A stretch of 50,502 bases of DNA from Nitrososphaera sp. Lineage in GTDB: Archaea; Thermoproteota; Nitrososphaeria; Nitrososphaerales; Nitrososphaeraceae. The notes beneath the pieces are model-generated. The model searched no databases. It was not told where the DNA came from and was given only the letters and a program-made list of their open reading frames with translations. Positions 31,698 through 38,163 of this stretch are shown piece by piece. The number at the start of each line of letters is the position of its first letter. Within the stretch, counting starts at the first letter, position 1. Made by a program: the position numbers and the translations under genes. The stretch covers positions 1 through 50,502 of the forward strand of contig NZ_JACAEH010000031.1 of NCBI RefSeq assembly GCF_013388945.1, written 5' to 3'.

Positions 31698-32822
31698 TTG
31701 CAGGAAAGGCTGCTCCAGCAGTTCATGAAACAGTCTGACATATCAGATGTCTTGGACAGCGCACTTGCCGGCAAGAGGCTTGGCCTTGACGACTGCATCC
31801 GGCTCGTGAAATCGGACGACGTGTATTCCATGGGGCTTGCAGCAAGCATCCTGCGCCAGAGGCTTTTCGGCGACACTGTGACTTTTATCAACAACATCAT
31901 ACTAAACTACACCAACGTCTGCGTCACGTACTGCAAGTTCTGCGCCTTTTACAGGCCGCCCGGCCACGAAGAATCGTACACTGTTCCAAAGGAAGAGATT
32001 GTGAGGCGCGTCGCGACTTCGAGGGAGATGTTTGGCATAACGCAGGTGCTCTTCCAGGGAGGCCACAACCCCAACTTAAAGATAGAATACTATGAAGACG
32101 CGTTCAGGGCCATAAAGCAAAAGACGCCGCAAGTCGCAATCCACGGGCTGTCGCCGTCTGAAGTCGACATGATAGCCAAGGTTGAAAGGAGCAGCACACG
32201 CGAAGTATTGTCAAGGCTAAAGGCAGCCGGCATGGACACCTTTGCCGGCGCAGGCGCCGAGATACTTGAAGACAGGGTCAAGGACGTGATAAGCCCGCTC
32301 AAGATAAGGAGCGACGAGTGGCTCAGGATTATGGAAGAAGCCCACCAGGTCGGGCTGAAGTCTGTTGCGACTATGATGTACGGAACAGTCGAGACCGAGG
32401 AAGAGCGCGCAAGGCACATAATCAAGATAATGAGGCTGCAGGAAAAGACCGGCGGGTTTTTGTGCTTCATCCCGTGGAGCTTTGAGCCTGACAAAACAGA
32501 GATGCAGTCTGACGGTCTGATAAAATACCCGTCCGGCGGCCTGCAACTGCTAAAGATGATTGCGATCTCAAGGATAATGCTCAGCGGGCTGATTGATCAT
32601 TTGCAGTCGTCGTGGCTGACAAACGGAATAGGCATGGCGCAGCTGGCATTGAACCACGGAGCCGACGACTTTGGAGGCACCCTGATAGGAGAAGAGGTGG
32701 TGAGCGCAACAGGCGCGCGCTCTACCGAATTGACGTCAGACAGGATAGTCGCTGCTGTCAAGCAGGCAGGCTACAGGGTTGCAGAGCGGGACAACAACTA
32801 CCAGATAATCAGGTACCACTAA
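31698..32822 (+). CDS. mqnC: MqnC, cyclic dehypoxanthine futalosine synthase (radical SAM)
   Basis: The second radical-SAM enzyme of the futalosine pathway, 374 aa. Cluster motif: NYTNVCVTYCKFCAFYRPPG. MqnC-specific features are VLFQGGHNPNLKIEYYED, IHGLSPSEVDMIAK, MDTFAGAGAEIL and SSWLTNGIGMAQLALNHGA. TTAAATATC is about 27 bases before the TTG at 31698, so I keep that start; ATG 31725 is the alternative. The end overlaps the convergent ubiD homologue by 14 bases. Confidence 0.9.
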   Translation: MQERLLQQFMKQSDISDVLDSALAGKRLGLDDCIRLVKSDDVYSMGLAASILRQRLFGDTVTFINNIILNYTNVCVTYCKFCAFYRPPGHEESYTVPKEEIVRRVATSREMFGITQVLFQGGHNPNLKIEYYEDAFRAIKQKTPQVAIHGLSPSEVDMIAKVERSSTREVLSRLKAAGMDTFAGAGAEILEDRVKDVISPLKIRSDEWLRIMEEAHQVGLKSVATMMYGTVETEEERARHIIKIMRLQEKTGGFLCFIPWSFEPDKTEMQSDGLIKYPSGGLQLLKMIAISRIMLSGLIDHLQSSWLTNGIGMAQLALNHGADDFGGTLIGEEVVSATGARSTELTSDRIVAAVKQAGYRVAERDNNYQIIRYH

Positions 32823-34263
32823 AGTATTCTTTCCAGCGCCTGTCTACAAGCGCCTTTGTCTCTTCGTCGACTATTGCAAGCTGCTGGATCTCTCTCATGT
32901 AGCCTTCCTCCCTCGTCTTTTGGGTCGCGTCTATGCCCATCTTTGAGCCGAGGTTGACAAGGGGCGACGCGGGGTCAAGCGTGTCAGTCGGCGCGTTGTC
33001 GATTATCACCGTGTCCCGCGCCGGGTCTGCGCGCGTCGTGACCGCCCAGATAACGTCGTCCATGTCGTGCACGTTCACGTCGCTGTCGACTACGACAAAC
33101 ATTTTCGTAAGCGCAAGCTGGCCCATGCCCCACAGGCCCATCATCACCTTCTTTGCCTGGCCGGGGTACGTCTTTTTTATCGATATTATTGCAAGCCCCT
33201 GGAACCAGCCGGCGCCCGGCATCGAAAAGTCGACAACCTCCGGGTGGAACATCTGGATGAGTGGCAGAAATGATCGCTCGATGACCTTGCCGATGTACGC
33301 GTCTTCGAGCACCGGCTTGCCCACGACTGTCGTGAGGTAGATGGGGTTTTTGCGCCTCATGATGCCTGTGAGCGTGAACGTGGGGAAGGGCTCTGCCGGC
33401 GTGTAGTAGCCGGTGTGGTCGCCAAAGGGGCCTTCCATGCGCATGTCGTTTGGGTCGACGAATCCTTCAAGGACAATCTCTGCGTTTGCAGGCACCTCCA
33501 GGTCGACGGTCTTGCATTTCACAAGCTTGACTCCTTTTTTCCGGGCGATGCCGGCAAAAAGGTACTTGTCCATGCCTTCCGGCACCGGCGCGACTGCAGA
33601 AAACACGGTTGCAGGGTCGGCGCCGATGACAATTGCCACTTCAATTTTCTTGTTCTGCTCCTTTAGCATCTTGAAGTGCTGGGCGCCGCGCTTGTGGGTC
33701 TGCCAGTGCATTATCGCATGTTTATCGTCGATTATCTGGATTCTGTAGACGCCCAGGTTGCGTATCTCGGTCTCGGGGTGCTTTGTGACAGTCATGCCAA
33801 AGGTGATGAACCTGCCGGCGTCGCCTGCAAACGATTTCAGCACGGGCATAGAATTGAGGGACGCCCTGTCTGTTTCCACGATTTCTGTGACGGGCCCGCT
33901 GTCGACGTACTTGGGGCCGTACTCGCCGATCTCCGACAGCTTGGGCAGCATCTTTAGCTTGTTTAGCATCCCCGACGGCATCTTCATGCGAGTAAGTTCC
34001 GTGATGCGGGTGCCTATCTCGGTAAAGTCGTCGGATTCTAGCGCAATCTGCAGGCGCCTCATGGTGCCAAACGCGTTGCCGAGGATCTGCATGCTTGTGC
34101 CTTCGACGTTTTCAAAGAGCACCGCCGGCTGGTCTTTCTGGTACATGAGCCGGCGCATTATCTCGGCGACTTCGAGGTCGGCGCTTACCTTTGCCCTGAC
34201 GCGCCTGAGCTCGCCTGCTTTCTCGAGCGCCTGAACGTACTCGCCGAGGTCCTCAAAAGGCAT
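32809..34263 (-). CDS. UbiD-family decarboxylase, MqnL-like
   Basis: A prenylated-FMN-dependent decarboxylase of 484 aa. The catalytic segment is MEGPFGDHTGYYTPAEPFP and the cofactor-side motif is NLGVYRIQIIDDKHAIMHW. Other hallmarks are QMFHPEVVDFSMPGAGWFQG and VDSDVNVHDMDDVIWA. UbiD-type enzymes decarboxylate the naphthoate in the late futalosine pathway (MqnL). The position beside mqnC supports that role, but an archaeal UbiD paralogue with another substrate is possible. UbiX/MqnM is not in the window. Confidence 0.88.
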   Translation of the reverse strand: MPFEDLGEYVQALEKAGELRRVRAKVSADLEVAEIMRRLMYQKDQPAVLFENVEGTSMQILGNAFGTMRRLQIALESDDFTEIGTRITELTRMKMPSGMLNKLKMLPKLSEIGEYGPKYVDSGPVTEIVETDRASLNSMPVLKSFAGDAGRFITFGMTVTKHPETEIRNLGVYRIQIIDDKHAIMHWQTHKRGAQHFKMLKEQNKKIEVAIVIGADPATVFSAVAPVPEGMDKYLFAGIARKKGVKLVKCKTVDLEVPANAEIVLEGFVDPNDMRMEGPFGDHTGYYTPAEPFPTFTLTGIMRRKNPIYLTTVVGKPVLEDAYIGKVIERSFLPLIQMFHPEVVDFSMPGAGWFQGLAIISIKKTYPGQAKKVMMGLWGMGQLALTKMFVVVDSDVNVHDMDDVIWAVTTRADPARDTVIIDNAPTDTLDPASPLVNLGSKMGIDATQKTREEGYMREIQQLAIVDEETKALVDRRWKEYFSGT

Positions 34264-34298
34264 GGAGCAGTGTCGCCTTTGACATTAGATAAGCGTTC

Positions 34299-34709
34299 CT
34301 AGGCGCGCTTCATAAAGCTGGCCTTGTTCTTCTTTACGAGCGGCAGGACCTTTTTCGTGATGATGCCGTGCACCTTGTCGCCGTGCTTGACGTCAAAGGA
34401 CATCAGGACGACGTATGCCAGCCGGCCGTTTTCGTGCGATATCGGTATGGTGGCGCGGACAAGTTTAGCATAGAACGAGCAGGCGTAGCCTATCTTGCCA
34501 AGGAGGTATTCCCAGCGCAGGCGCGTGTACTGGCGCGTGGCGGCGGTTATGGCGTACTGGGCGCGCTCTTCCGGCGTCATGATGGGCTTGAGGCCCTTTC
34601 TCTCGGCAGTCGCCACCAGGTTGCCGTCGCCGTCGGCAATCCCCACAAAGCGTATGGCAGGGTCAAGCGATACGGCTTTGTCGCAAAAGTTCTGGAAAGG
34701 TGTCTTCAT
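34299..34709 (-). CDS. Thaumarchaeal hypothetical protein, paralogue of the 8531 protein
   Basis: A 136-aa soluble protein (MKTPFQNFCDKAVSLDPAIR) with strands (GIADGDGNLVATA; LAYVVLMSFD) and a helical centre (RAQYAITAATRQYTRLRWEY). It resembles the product at 8531-8974 in order and spacing of segments. The frame opens at 34757, but AATATACC near 34735 puts a leaderless start at ATG 34709. The transposon inserted just upstream (target copy 34759-34766), within the divergent promoter region it shared with rpS24e. Confidence 0.7.
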   Translation of the reverse strand: MKTPFQNFCDKAVSLDPAIRFVGIADGDGNLVATAERKGLKPIMTPEERAQYAITAATRQYTRLRWEYLLGKIGYACSFYAKLVRATIPISHENGRLAYVVLMSFDVKHGDKVHGIITKKVLPLVKKNKASFMKRA

Positions 34710-34758
34710 TTGTTCGCTATTGCAAGCGAGCGTGAGGTATATTTGATTTTCCCGCACC

Positions 34759-34766
34759 TTCCAAGC
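34759..34766. repeat. Left 8-bp target duplication of the IS6-like transposon
   Basis: TTCCAAGC occurs directly outside both inverted repeats (here and 37536-37543) in the same orientation. Eight base pairs is the duplication length known for IS6-family elements. Confidence 0.82.
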
Positions 34767-34792
34767 GATACTGTTCGATTAAGGTACATGGC
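34767..34792 (+). repeat. Left terminal inverted repeat of the IS6-like transposon
   Basis: 26 bases starting GATACTGTTCGATTAAGGTA and ending CATGGC. The reverse complement is at 37510-37535 without mismatch. Confidence 0.85.
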
Positions 34793-34807
34793 AAACAGCT
34801 CTCGTAG

Positions 34808-35017
34808 ATGACTTCCCTCCCAAATTCCATAATCTATGGAGCGTTAGGAATGACTCTATTTGCATTGGGTTATGTCGTAGCGCTTGGATTTGGCAGCCAA
34901 TCCATTACAAGAATCGTGCTTGGAATAACCATCGGCGCAGTAATAATGGCAGGAATAGCAGGTTTGGTATTCAGGTTAAGGAAAGCATTAGCGGTCAAGA
35001 ATAATCCAGATGATTGA
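34808..35017 (+). CDS. Transposon passenger: two-helix membrane protein, 69 aa
   Basis: MTSLPNSIIYGALGMTLFAL begins the first helix; the second is ITRIVLGITIGAVIMAGIAG, followed by a basic tail (FRLRKALAVKN). A TAG immediately precedes the ATG, so no longer form is possible. No family recognised. It overlaps the opposite-strand 61-aa gene by 30 bases at the 3' end. Confidence 0.6.
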   Translation: MTSLPNSIIYGALGMTLFALGYVVALGFGSQSITRIVLGITIGAVIMAGIAGLVFRLRKALAVKNNPDD

Positions 35018-35173
35018 TCCAACGATGGCTATTATTCCAACGATAAAGGCAGTCTGCGGCAATCCTAGGTCATTTTCAAGACCGATGAAATCTGCAGTAC
35101 CTGCGGTAATGAAAGAAATGACTACAAGAACGATTCCCGCAAGCAGCAATGCGAATTTCTCGTGCAAAGTCAC
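34988..35173 (-). CDS. Transposon passenger: two-helix membrane protein, 61 aa
   Basis: A short protein with two hydrophobic helices (FALLLAGIVLVVISFITAG; AFIVGIIAIVGSIIWIIL) and a loop FIGLENDLGLPQ. Convergent with the 69-aa gene. Size and topology fit a small DUF-type membrane protein, but no function can be assigned. Confidence 0.55.
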   Translation of the reverse strand: MTLHEKFALLLAGIVLVVISFITAGTADFIGLENDLGLPQTAFIVGIIAIVGSIIWIILDR

Positions 35174-35207
35174 CTCTAGCTATGCCCGGCCTTTTTTAAG
35201 GCTATTT

Positions 35208-35272
35208 GATATAGTTCTGATATAGAACCGATAGAGCTATATAGGGTGATATACATATGATATATGATAGAT
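35208..35272. repeat. 11-bp periodic GATATAG-like repeats upstream of the transposase
   Basis: GATATAG at 35208 and 35219, GATAGAG at 35230, GATATAC at 35248, GATATAT at 35259 and GATAGAT at 35266 recur. Steps are mostly 11 bases (35208/35219/35230 and 35248/35259), one DNA turn. The array covers the region just before and around the transposase start at 35264. It could bind the RHH partner or the transposase, or include the TATA element. Confidence 0.55.
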
Positions 35273-36145
35273 ATGGAGTGTAAGTTTTGTCACTCAAGCC
35301 AAGTAGTCAAGCATGGCAAGCGCTTCGGGCTTCAGCGCTGGCAATGCAAGGACTGCAAACACCACTTTAACGAGACAGACAGCCTTCCAAGAATGAGGAT
35401 AAACACTCACGCAATCGTGACCGCGCTCGACCTTTACTATGGCGGTCTTTCCATGCGCAAGACTGCAGAGCAGCTGGAAAACATCTTTGGCGAATCAGTA
35501 TCGCAATCCACGATACACTATTGGGTCCACCGTTTCGCGACAATTGCAAAAGAGTACGTGGAAACATTGAAGCCCGCGCTTTCAGGCAAGTACCACCACG
35601 ACGAAACAGAAATCAAGGTTGGTGGTGACGGCAAATACTTCTGGGAAACGATAGACGAAGATACCCGCTTTATTGTGGCAAGCCTGTTGAGTGAGGGCAG
35701 AACAAGCGCAGACGCTCGCAAGGTCTTTACGATGGCCCTCAAGAAGCAGAGGCCAACCGCCTTTTTCACCGATGGCAGCTTTGCATACGACGATGCAGTC
35801 AAGGTCTTTTACAGTCGTTACAAGGTTGATCAGGTAGAATGGGTTAGGCGCGTAGGCATAAGGGCAAGAGAAACAAACAACATAGTTGAGCGCTTACACG
35901 GCACTCTGAAAGACCGCACTTATCCGATGCGCGGACTAAAGAACTTTGAAAGCGCGCAGAGCTTGCTTGACGGCTATATCATCAACTACAACTTTTGCAG
36001 AAAGCACCAGTCTATCAAAATGACGCCCGCGCAGGCAGCGGGCTTGGAAATAAAGGGCTGGAAACAGATTATCGAAAAGGCAACCGAGCAAAAGACAAAG
36101 AAAGAGATAGAAGCAAGCGCTATGCAGGTAAAGGTAAAGGCATGA
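35264..36145 (+). CDS. IS6-like DDE transposase with N-terminal zinc ribbon
   Basis: A 293-aa transposase. The zinc ribbon is CKFCHSSQVVKHGK then QCKDCKHHF, followed by an HTH-like segment (GGLSMRKTAEQLENIFG). The catalytic DDE triad is HHDETEIKV, FTDGSFAYDD and NNIVERLHGTLKDR, with the KHQSIKMTPAQAAG C-terminal helix of the family. It mobilises the element by cutting the inverted repeats. The TGA stop overlaps the start of the RHH gene (ATGA), so the two are translationally coupled. Confidence 0.9.
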   Translation: MIDMECKFCHSSQVVKHGKRFGLQRWQCKDCKHHFNETDSLPRMRINTHAIVTALDLYYGGLSMRKTAEQLENIFGESVSQSTIHYWVHRFATIAKEYVETLKPALSGKYHHDETEIKVGGDGKYFWETIDEDTRFIVASLLSEGRTSADARKVFTMALKKQRPTAFFTDGSFAYDDAVKVFYSRYKVDQVEWVRRVGIRARETNNIVERLHGTLKDRTYPMRGLKNFESAQSLLDGYIINYNFCRKHQSIKMTPAQAAGLEIKGWKQIIEKATEQKTKKEIEASAMQVKVKA

Positions 36146-36453
36146 GGCGGGCGCTTGTTTCCCTACCTGATGGGGTCTGGAATGTCATAGACAAGGAGCT
36201 TAGGGGGCAGGTCGGAGATGGTGACTCAGAGGTTATTCGCAACATCGTTATCGCGTACCTGACAGAAAGGGGATATCTGGTAAAGCCAAAAACACACATC
36301 AGCAAGACTGGAACGGTTGATCAAGTGGCTGGTGAACTTGACATCCACGACAACATGATAACCGCGCTTGCAGAAATCCTAGAGGAGCATGGACAGCTTG
36401 ACCAGAACGAATGGGAAAAGCGCGTTCAGAAAAAACTTCATCAGAAAAAGTAA
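36142..36453 (+). CDS. Ribbon-helix-helix-like partner of the transposase, 103 aa
   Basis: The frame extends upstream inside the transposase gene, but ATG 36142 overlaps the transposase stop by four bases. The product starts with a strand and helices (MRRALVSLPDGVWNVIDKEL; SEVIRNIVIAYLTERGYL) typical of MetJ/Arc/CopG RHH proteins. The basic and acidic C-terminal half (QLDQNEWEKRVQKKLHQKK) is unassigned. It probably binds DNA as a regulator or transposition accessory. Confidence 0.7.
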   Translation: MRRALVSLPDGVWNVIDKELRGQVGDGDSEVIRNIVIAYLTERGYLVKPKTHISKTGTVDQVAGELDIHDNMITALAEILEEHGQLDQNEWEKRVQKKLHQKK

Positions 36454-36659
36454 CTCAACAAATTTTGCAGAAGCAATCGCGGGATATACTGGTAATATTA
36501 TCGTGCATAGTATTGATGTTCCTCGGACCCATTGGAATGTTATTTGCTGTTCAAGATGCAGTTTCAGGTAGGAACAGCATAGTGCCATTCATTATGATGG
36601 CAATAGGATTAGCGGCGGGGCTGGCGTTTCTTCGCTTTGTAGAAGCCTTTGTTCCGTAA
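36411..36659 (+). CDS. Transposon passenger: two-helix membrane protein, 82 aa
   Basis: Starts with a polar segment (MGKARSEKTSSEKVTQQILQ), then two helices (ILVILSCIVLMFLGPIGMLF; IVPFIMMAIGLAAGLAFLRF). It overlaps the RHH gene by 43 bases and the convergent 36609 gene by about 50 bases. TTG 36462 is an alternative start. The overlap lowers confidence, but the hydrophobic pattern is not that of a random frame. Confidence 0.5.
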   Translation: MGKARSEKTSSEKVTQQILQKQSRDILVILSCIVLMFLGPIGMLFAVQDAVSGRNSIVPFIMMAIGLAAGLAFLRFVEAFVP

Positions 36660-37430
36660 GTACTTGAGACCCGGTATGTATATGGTAAGGAAACTCGTTG
36701 CAAACGCAAGACTCGCAATACCCAAGGTAGCTTGACTCATAGACAGAGTATTCCTGCCAAGAATGAAACTATTGGTACTTTCGATACCCTCTACATGTAT
36801 GAAAGGCTGACCCATTTTGATTCTATCCTCTTCGTCTGTGGGACCAGCTCCTAGGGCTATATCGAATACGCCACTAGTTGCATAGGTAAGCGTATGATTT
36901 CCGCGATACATGACATCAGTCCAAGTCGCATTATCGGAACTCTTTGTCAAGTCAAAAAAGCAAGATGGAATATGCTCGTACAAGTCTGCACCACGACGGC
37001 AAAAAGTGCCATCCATCCATAAGCGATAGAAATCAGGCAAGGGAATGTTGTTTGCATCATTGTATAGTGCATCATCAGGATCAGGTTTGATGCTGGCAAG
37101 AACAGTTATGCCACTTCCTGCGGCCAGAGTAGTGGAATTGAGATTTATCGTAAGTGACAACATCTGTGTACTATCCACTGGATTGGCTATTTCGTTAAGA
37201 TGGCTTTGATAGAATTGGGGTGCTGTAGGAAGAGGATTTGTCAGGATAGTGTATCCTGTGAGAACGAAGGTGATTACTATAATGAGACCGAGGAGGGCAT
37301 ATGTTACTTCAACAGCCATCATTCCAAGGTCTTTCAGAGTCAGATCTTCAAGACCCAATGCCTTAAGAAAGGCCTGCCTTCGGGAATTTGGCCCATCTAC
37401 CGGCTTACCCTCATTGGTGTATACTACCAA
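36609..37430 (-). CDS. Transposon passenger: membrane protein with extracellular domain, 273 aa
   Basis: One helix near residues 40-64 (YALLGLIIVITFVLTGYTIL), a long beta-rich outer domain (MLSLTINLNSTTLAAGSGIT; FDIALGAGPTDEEDRIKMG) with two cysteines, then a second helix (ASLAFATSFLTIYIPGL) and a basic tail. The start TTG 37430 is uncertain: the frame stays open upstream with protein-like residues (PRYSFPSANDNSYPIKLGAG) to TGA 37500-37502. Four codons before that is ATG 37514 in the terminal repeat (MARS-stop). A nonsense codon in the true N-terminus is possible. Function unknown. Confidence 0.65.
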   Translation of the reverse strand: MVVYTNEGKPVDGPNSRRQAFLKALGLEDLTLKDLGMMAVEVTYALLGLIIVITFVLTGYTILTNPLPTAPQFYQSHLNEIANPVDSTQMLSLTINLNSTTLAAGSGITVLASIKPDPDDALYNDANNIPLPDFYRLWMDGTFCRRGADLYEHIPSCFFDLTKSSDNATWTDVMYRGNHTLTYATSGVFDIALGAGPTDEEDRIKMGQPFIHVEGIESTNSFILGRNTLSMSQATLGIASLAFATSFLTIYIPGLKYLRNKGFYKAKKRQPRR

Positions 37431-37509
37431 CTTGCCAGCTCCAAGCTTTATGGGGTAGCTATTATCATTTGCGCTTGGAAATGAATAACGGGGAAGGTCT
37501 CACGAACGG

Positions 37510-37535
37510 GCCATGTACCTTAATCGAACAGTATC
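37510..37535 (-). repeat. Right terminal inverted repeat of the IS6-like transposon
   Basis: Exact reverse complement of 34767-34792 (26 of 26). The target copy TTCCAAGC follows at 37536-37543. Confidence 0.85.
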
Positions 37536-37543
37536 TTCCAAGC
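37536..37543. repeat. Right 8-bp target duplication of the IS6-like transposon
   Basis: Second copy of TTCCAAGC, immediately right of the inverted repeat. The rpS24e promoter (ACTTAAATGG, about 37547-37556) begins 4 bases later, so the insertion just spares it. Confidence 0.82.
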
Positions 37544-37582
37544 AAATACTTAAATGGGTTTCAGGGGGCGATACAGTCCGCT

Positions 37583-37954
37583 TTGTCGCAAGAACTAGTA
37601 ATGGTCGAGGACCGCAAGAACTCGCTCCTTGGAAGGAGGGAGGTAAAGGCAGTCTTCAAGGGCGCGGCCGGCAAGCTGAAAAAGACCGAGGCTGCAGAGC
37701 AGCTGGCGGGCCAGCTTGGGGTCGACGCGAAAAACGTCATACCGATAAACCTGCTGTGCGAGACCGGCATGGTCGACGTGCACGCAACATTTTACATCTA
37801 TGACAGCGAGGAAGAGGCAAAGAAGCAGCTTCCGCGCTACAGGCTGCTCCGCAAGATGCCAAAAGCCGACAGGAAGAAACTGCTGGACGAGGAGAAGGCA
37901 GAAAAGCTGAAGGCAAAACAGGCAGCAACAGCTGAAAAGGGAGGCAAGAAGTAA
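37583..37954 (+). CDS. rps24e: Ribosomal protein S24e
   Basis: A small-subunit protein of archaea and eukaryotes. The 123-aa product has the S24e core ([59 protein letters not shown]) and a Lys/Ala-rich tail. The frame opens far upstream, but ACTTAAATGG near 37551 limits the message, leaving TTG 37583 or ATG 37601. I prefer TTG 37583, giving [13 protein letters not shown]. The stop overlaps the next gene's ATG (TAATG), making an S24e-S27ae operon. Confidence 0.9.
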   Translation: MSQELVMVEDRKNSLLGRREVKAVFKGAAGKLKKTEAAEQLAGQLGVDAKNVIPINLLCETGMVDVHATFYIYDSEEEAKKQLPRYRLLRKMPKADRKKLLDEEKAEKLKAKQAATAEKGGKK

Positions 37955-38163
37955 TGGCAGACAAGAAGGCTCCGGCAAAAGGCGAGGTCCAGGTATACAA
38001 GTTCTATAAAGTTGAGAAGGACAAGGTCACGAGGAACAGGCGCGAGTGCCTGAAGTGCGGCAAGGGCGTGTTCATGGCCGAGCACAAGGACAGGTTCACC
38101 TGCGGCAAGTGCGGCTACACCGAGTTTGCCCGCAAAGAGCCGGCAAAGAAAGGCAAAAAGTAG
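37954..38163 (+). CDS. rps27ae: Ribosomal protein S27ae (zinc ribbon)
   Basis: A 69-aa ribosomal protein with a C4 zinc ribbon ([19 protein letters not shown], then GKCGYTEF) and Lys-rich ends. It has no ubiquitin domain, as usual in archaea. The ATG overlaps the stop of S24e, so the genes are coupled. Confidence 0.95.
   Translation: MADKKAPAKGEVQVYKFYKVEKDKVTRNRRECLKCGKGVFMAEHKDRFTCGKCGYTEFARKEPAKKGKK

Larger units (their letters stand above)
34767..37535. mobile_element. IS6-like transposon with membrane-protein passengers
   Basis: A 2769-bp element with perfect 26-bp terminal inverted repeats (34767-34792 and 37510-37535, outer sequence GATACTGTTCGATTAAGG) and 8-bp direct duplications TTCCAAGC. 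It carries a DDE transposase with zinc ribbon, an overlapping ribbon-helix-helix gene and four predicted membrane-protein genes. The flanks rejoin as the intergenic region between the 34299 gene and rpS24e, so the empty site can be reconstructed exactly. A plain IS6 element is under 1 kb, so the passengers are notable. Confidence 0.8.
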
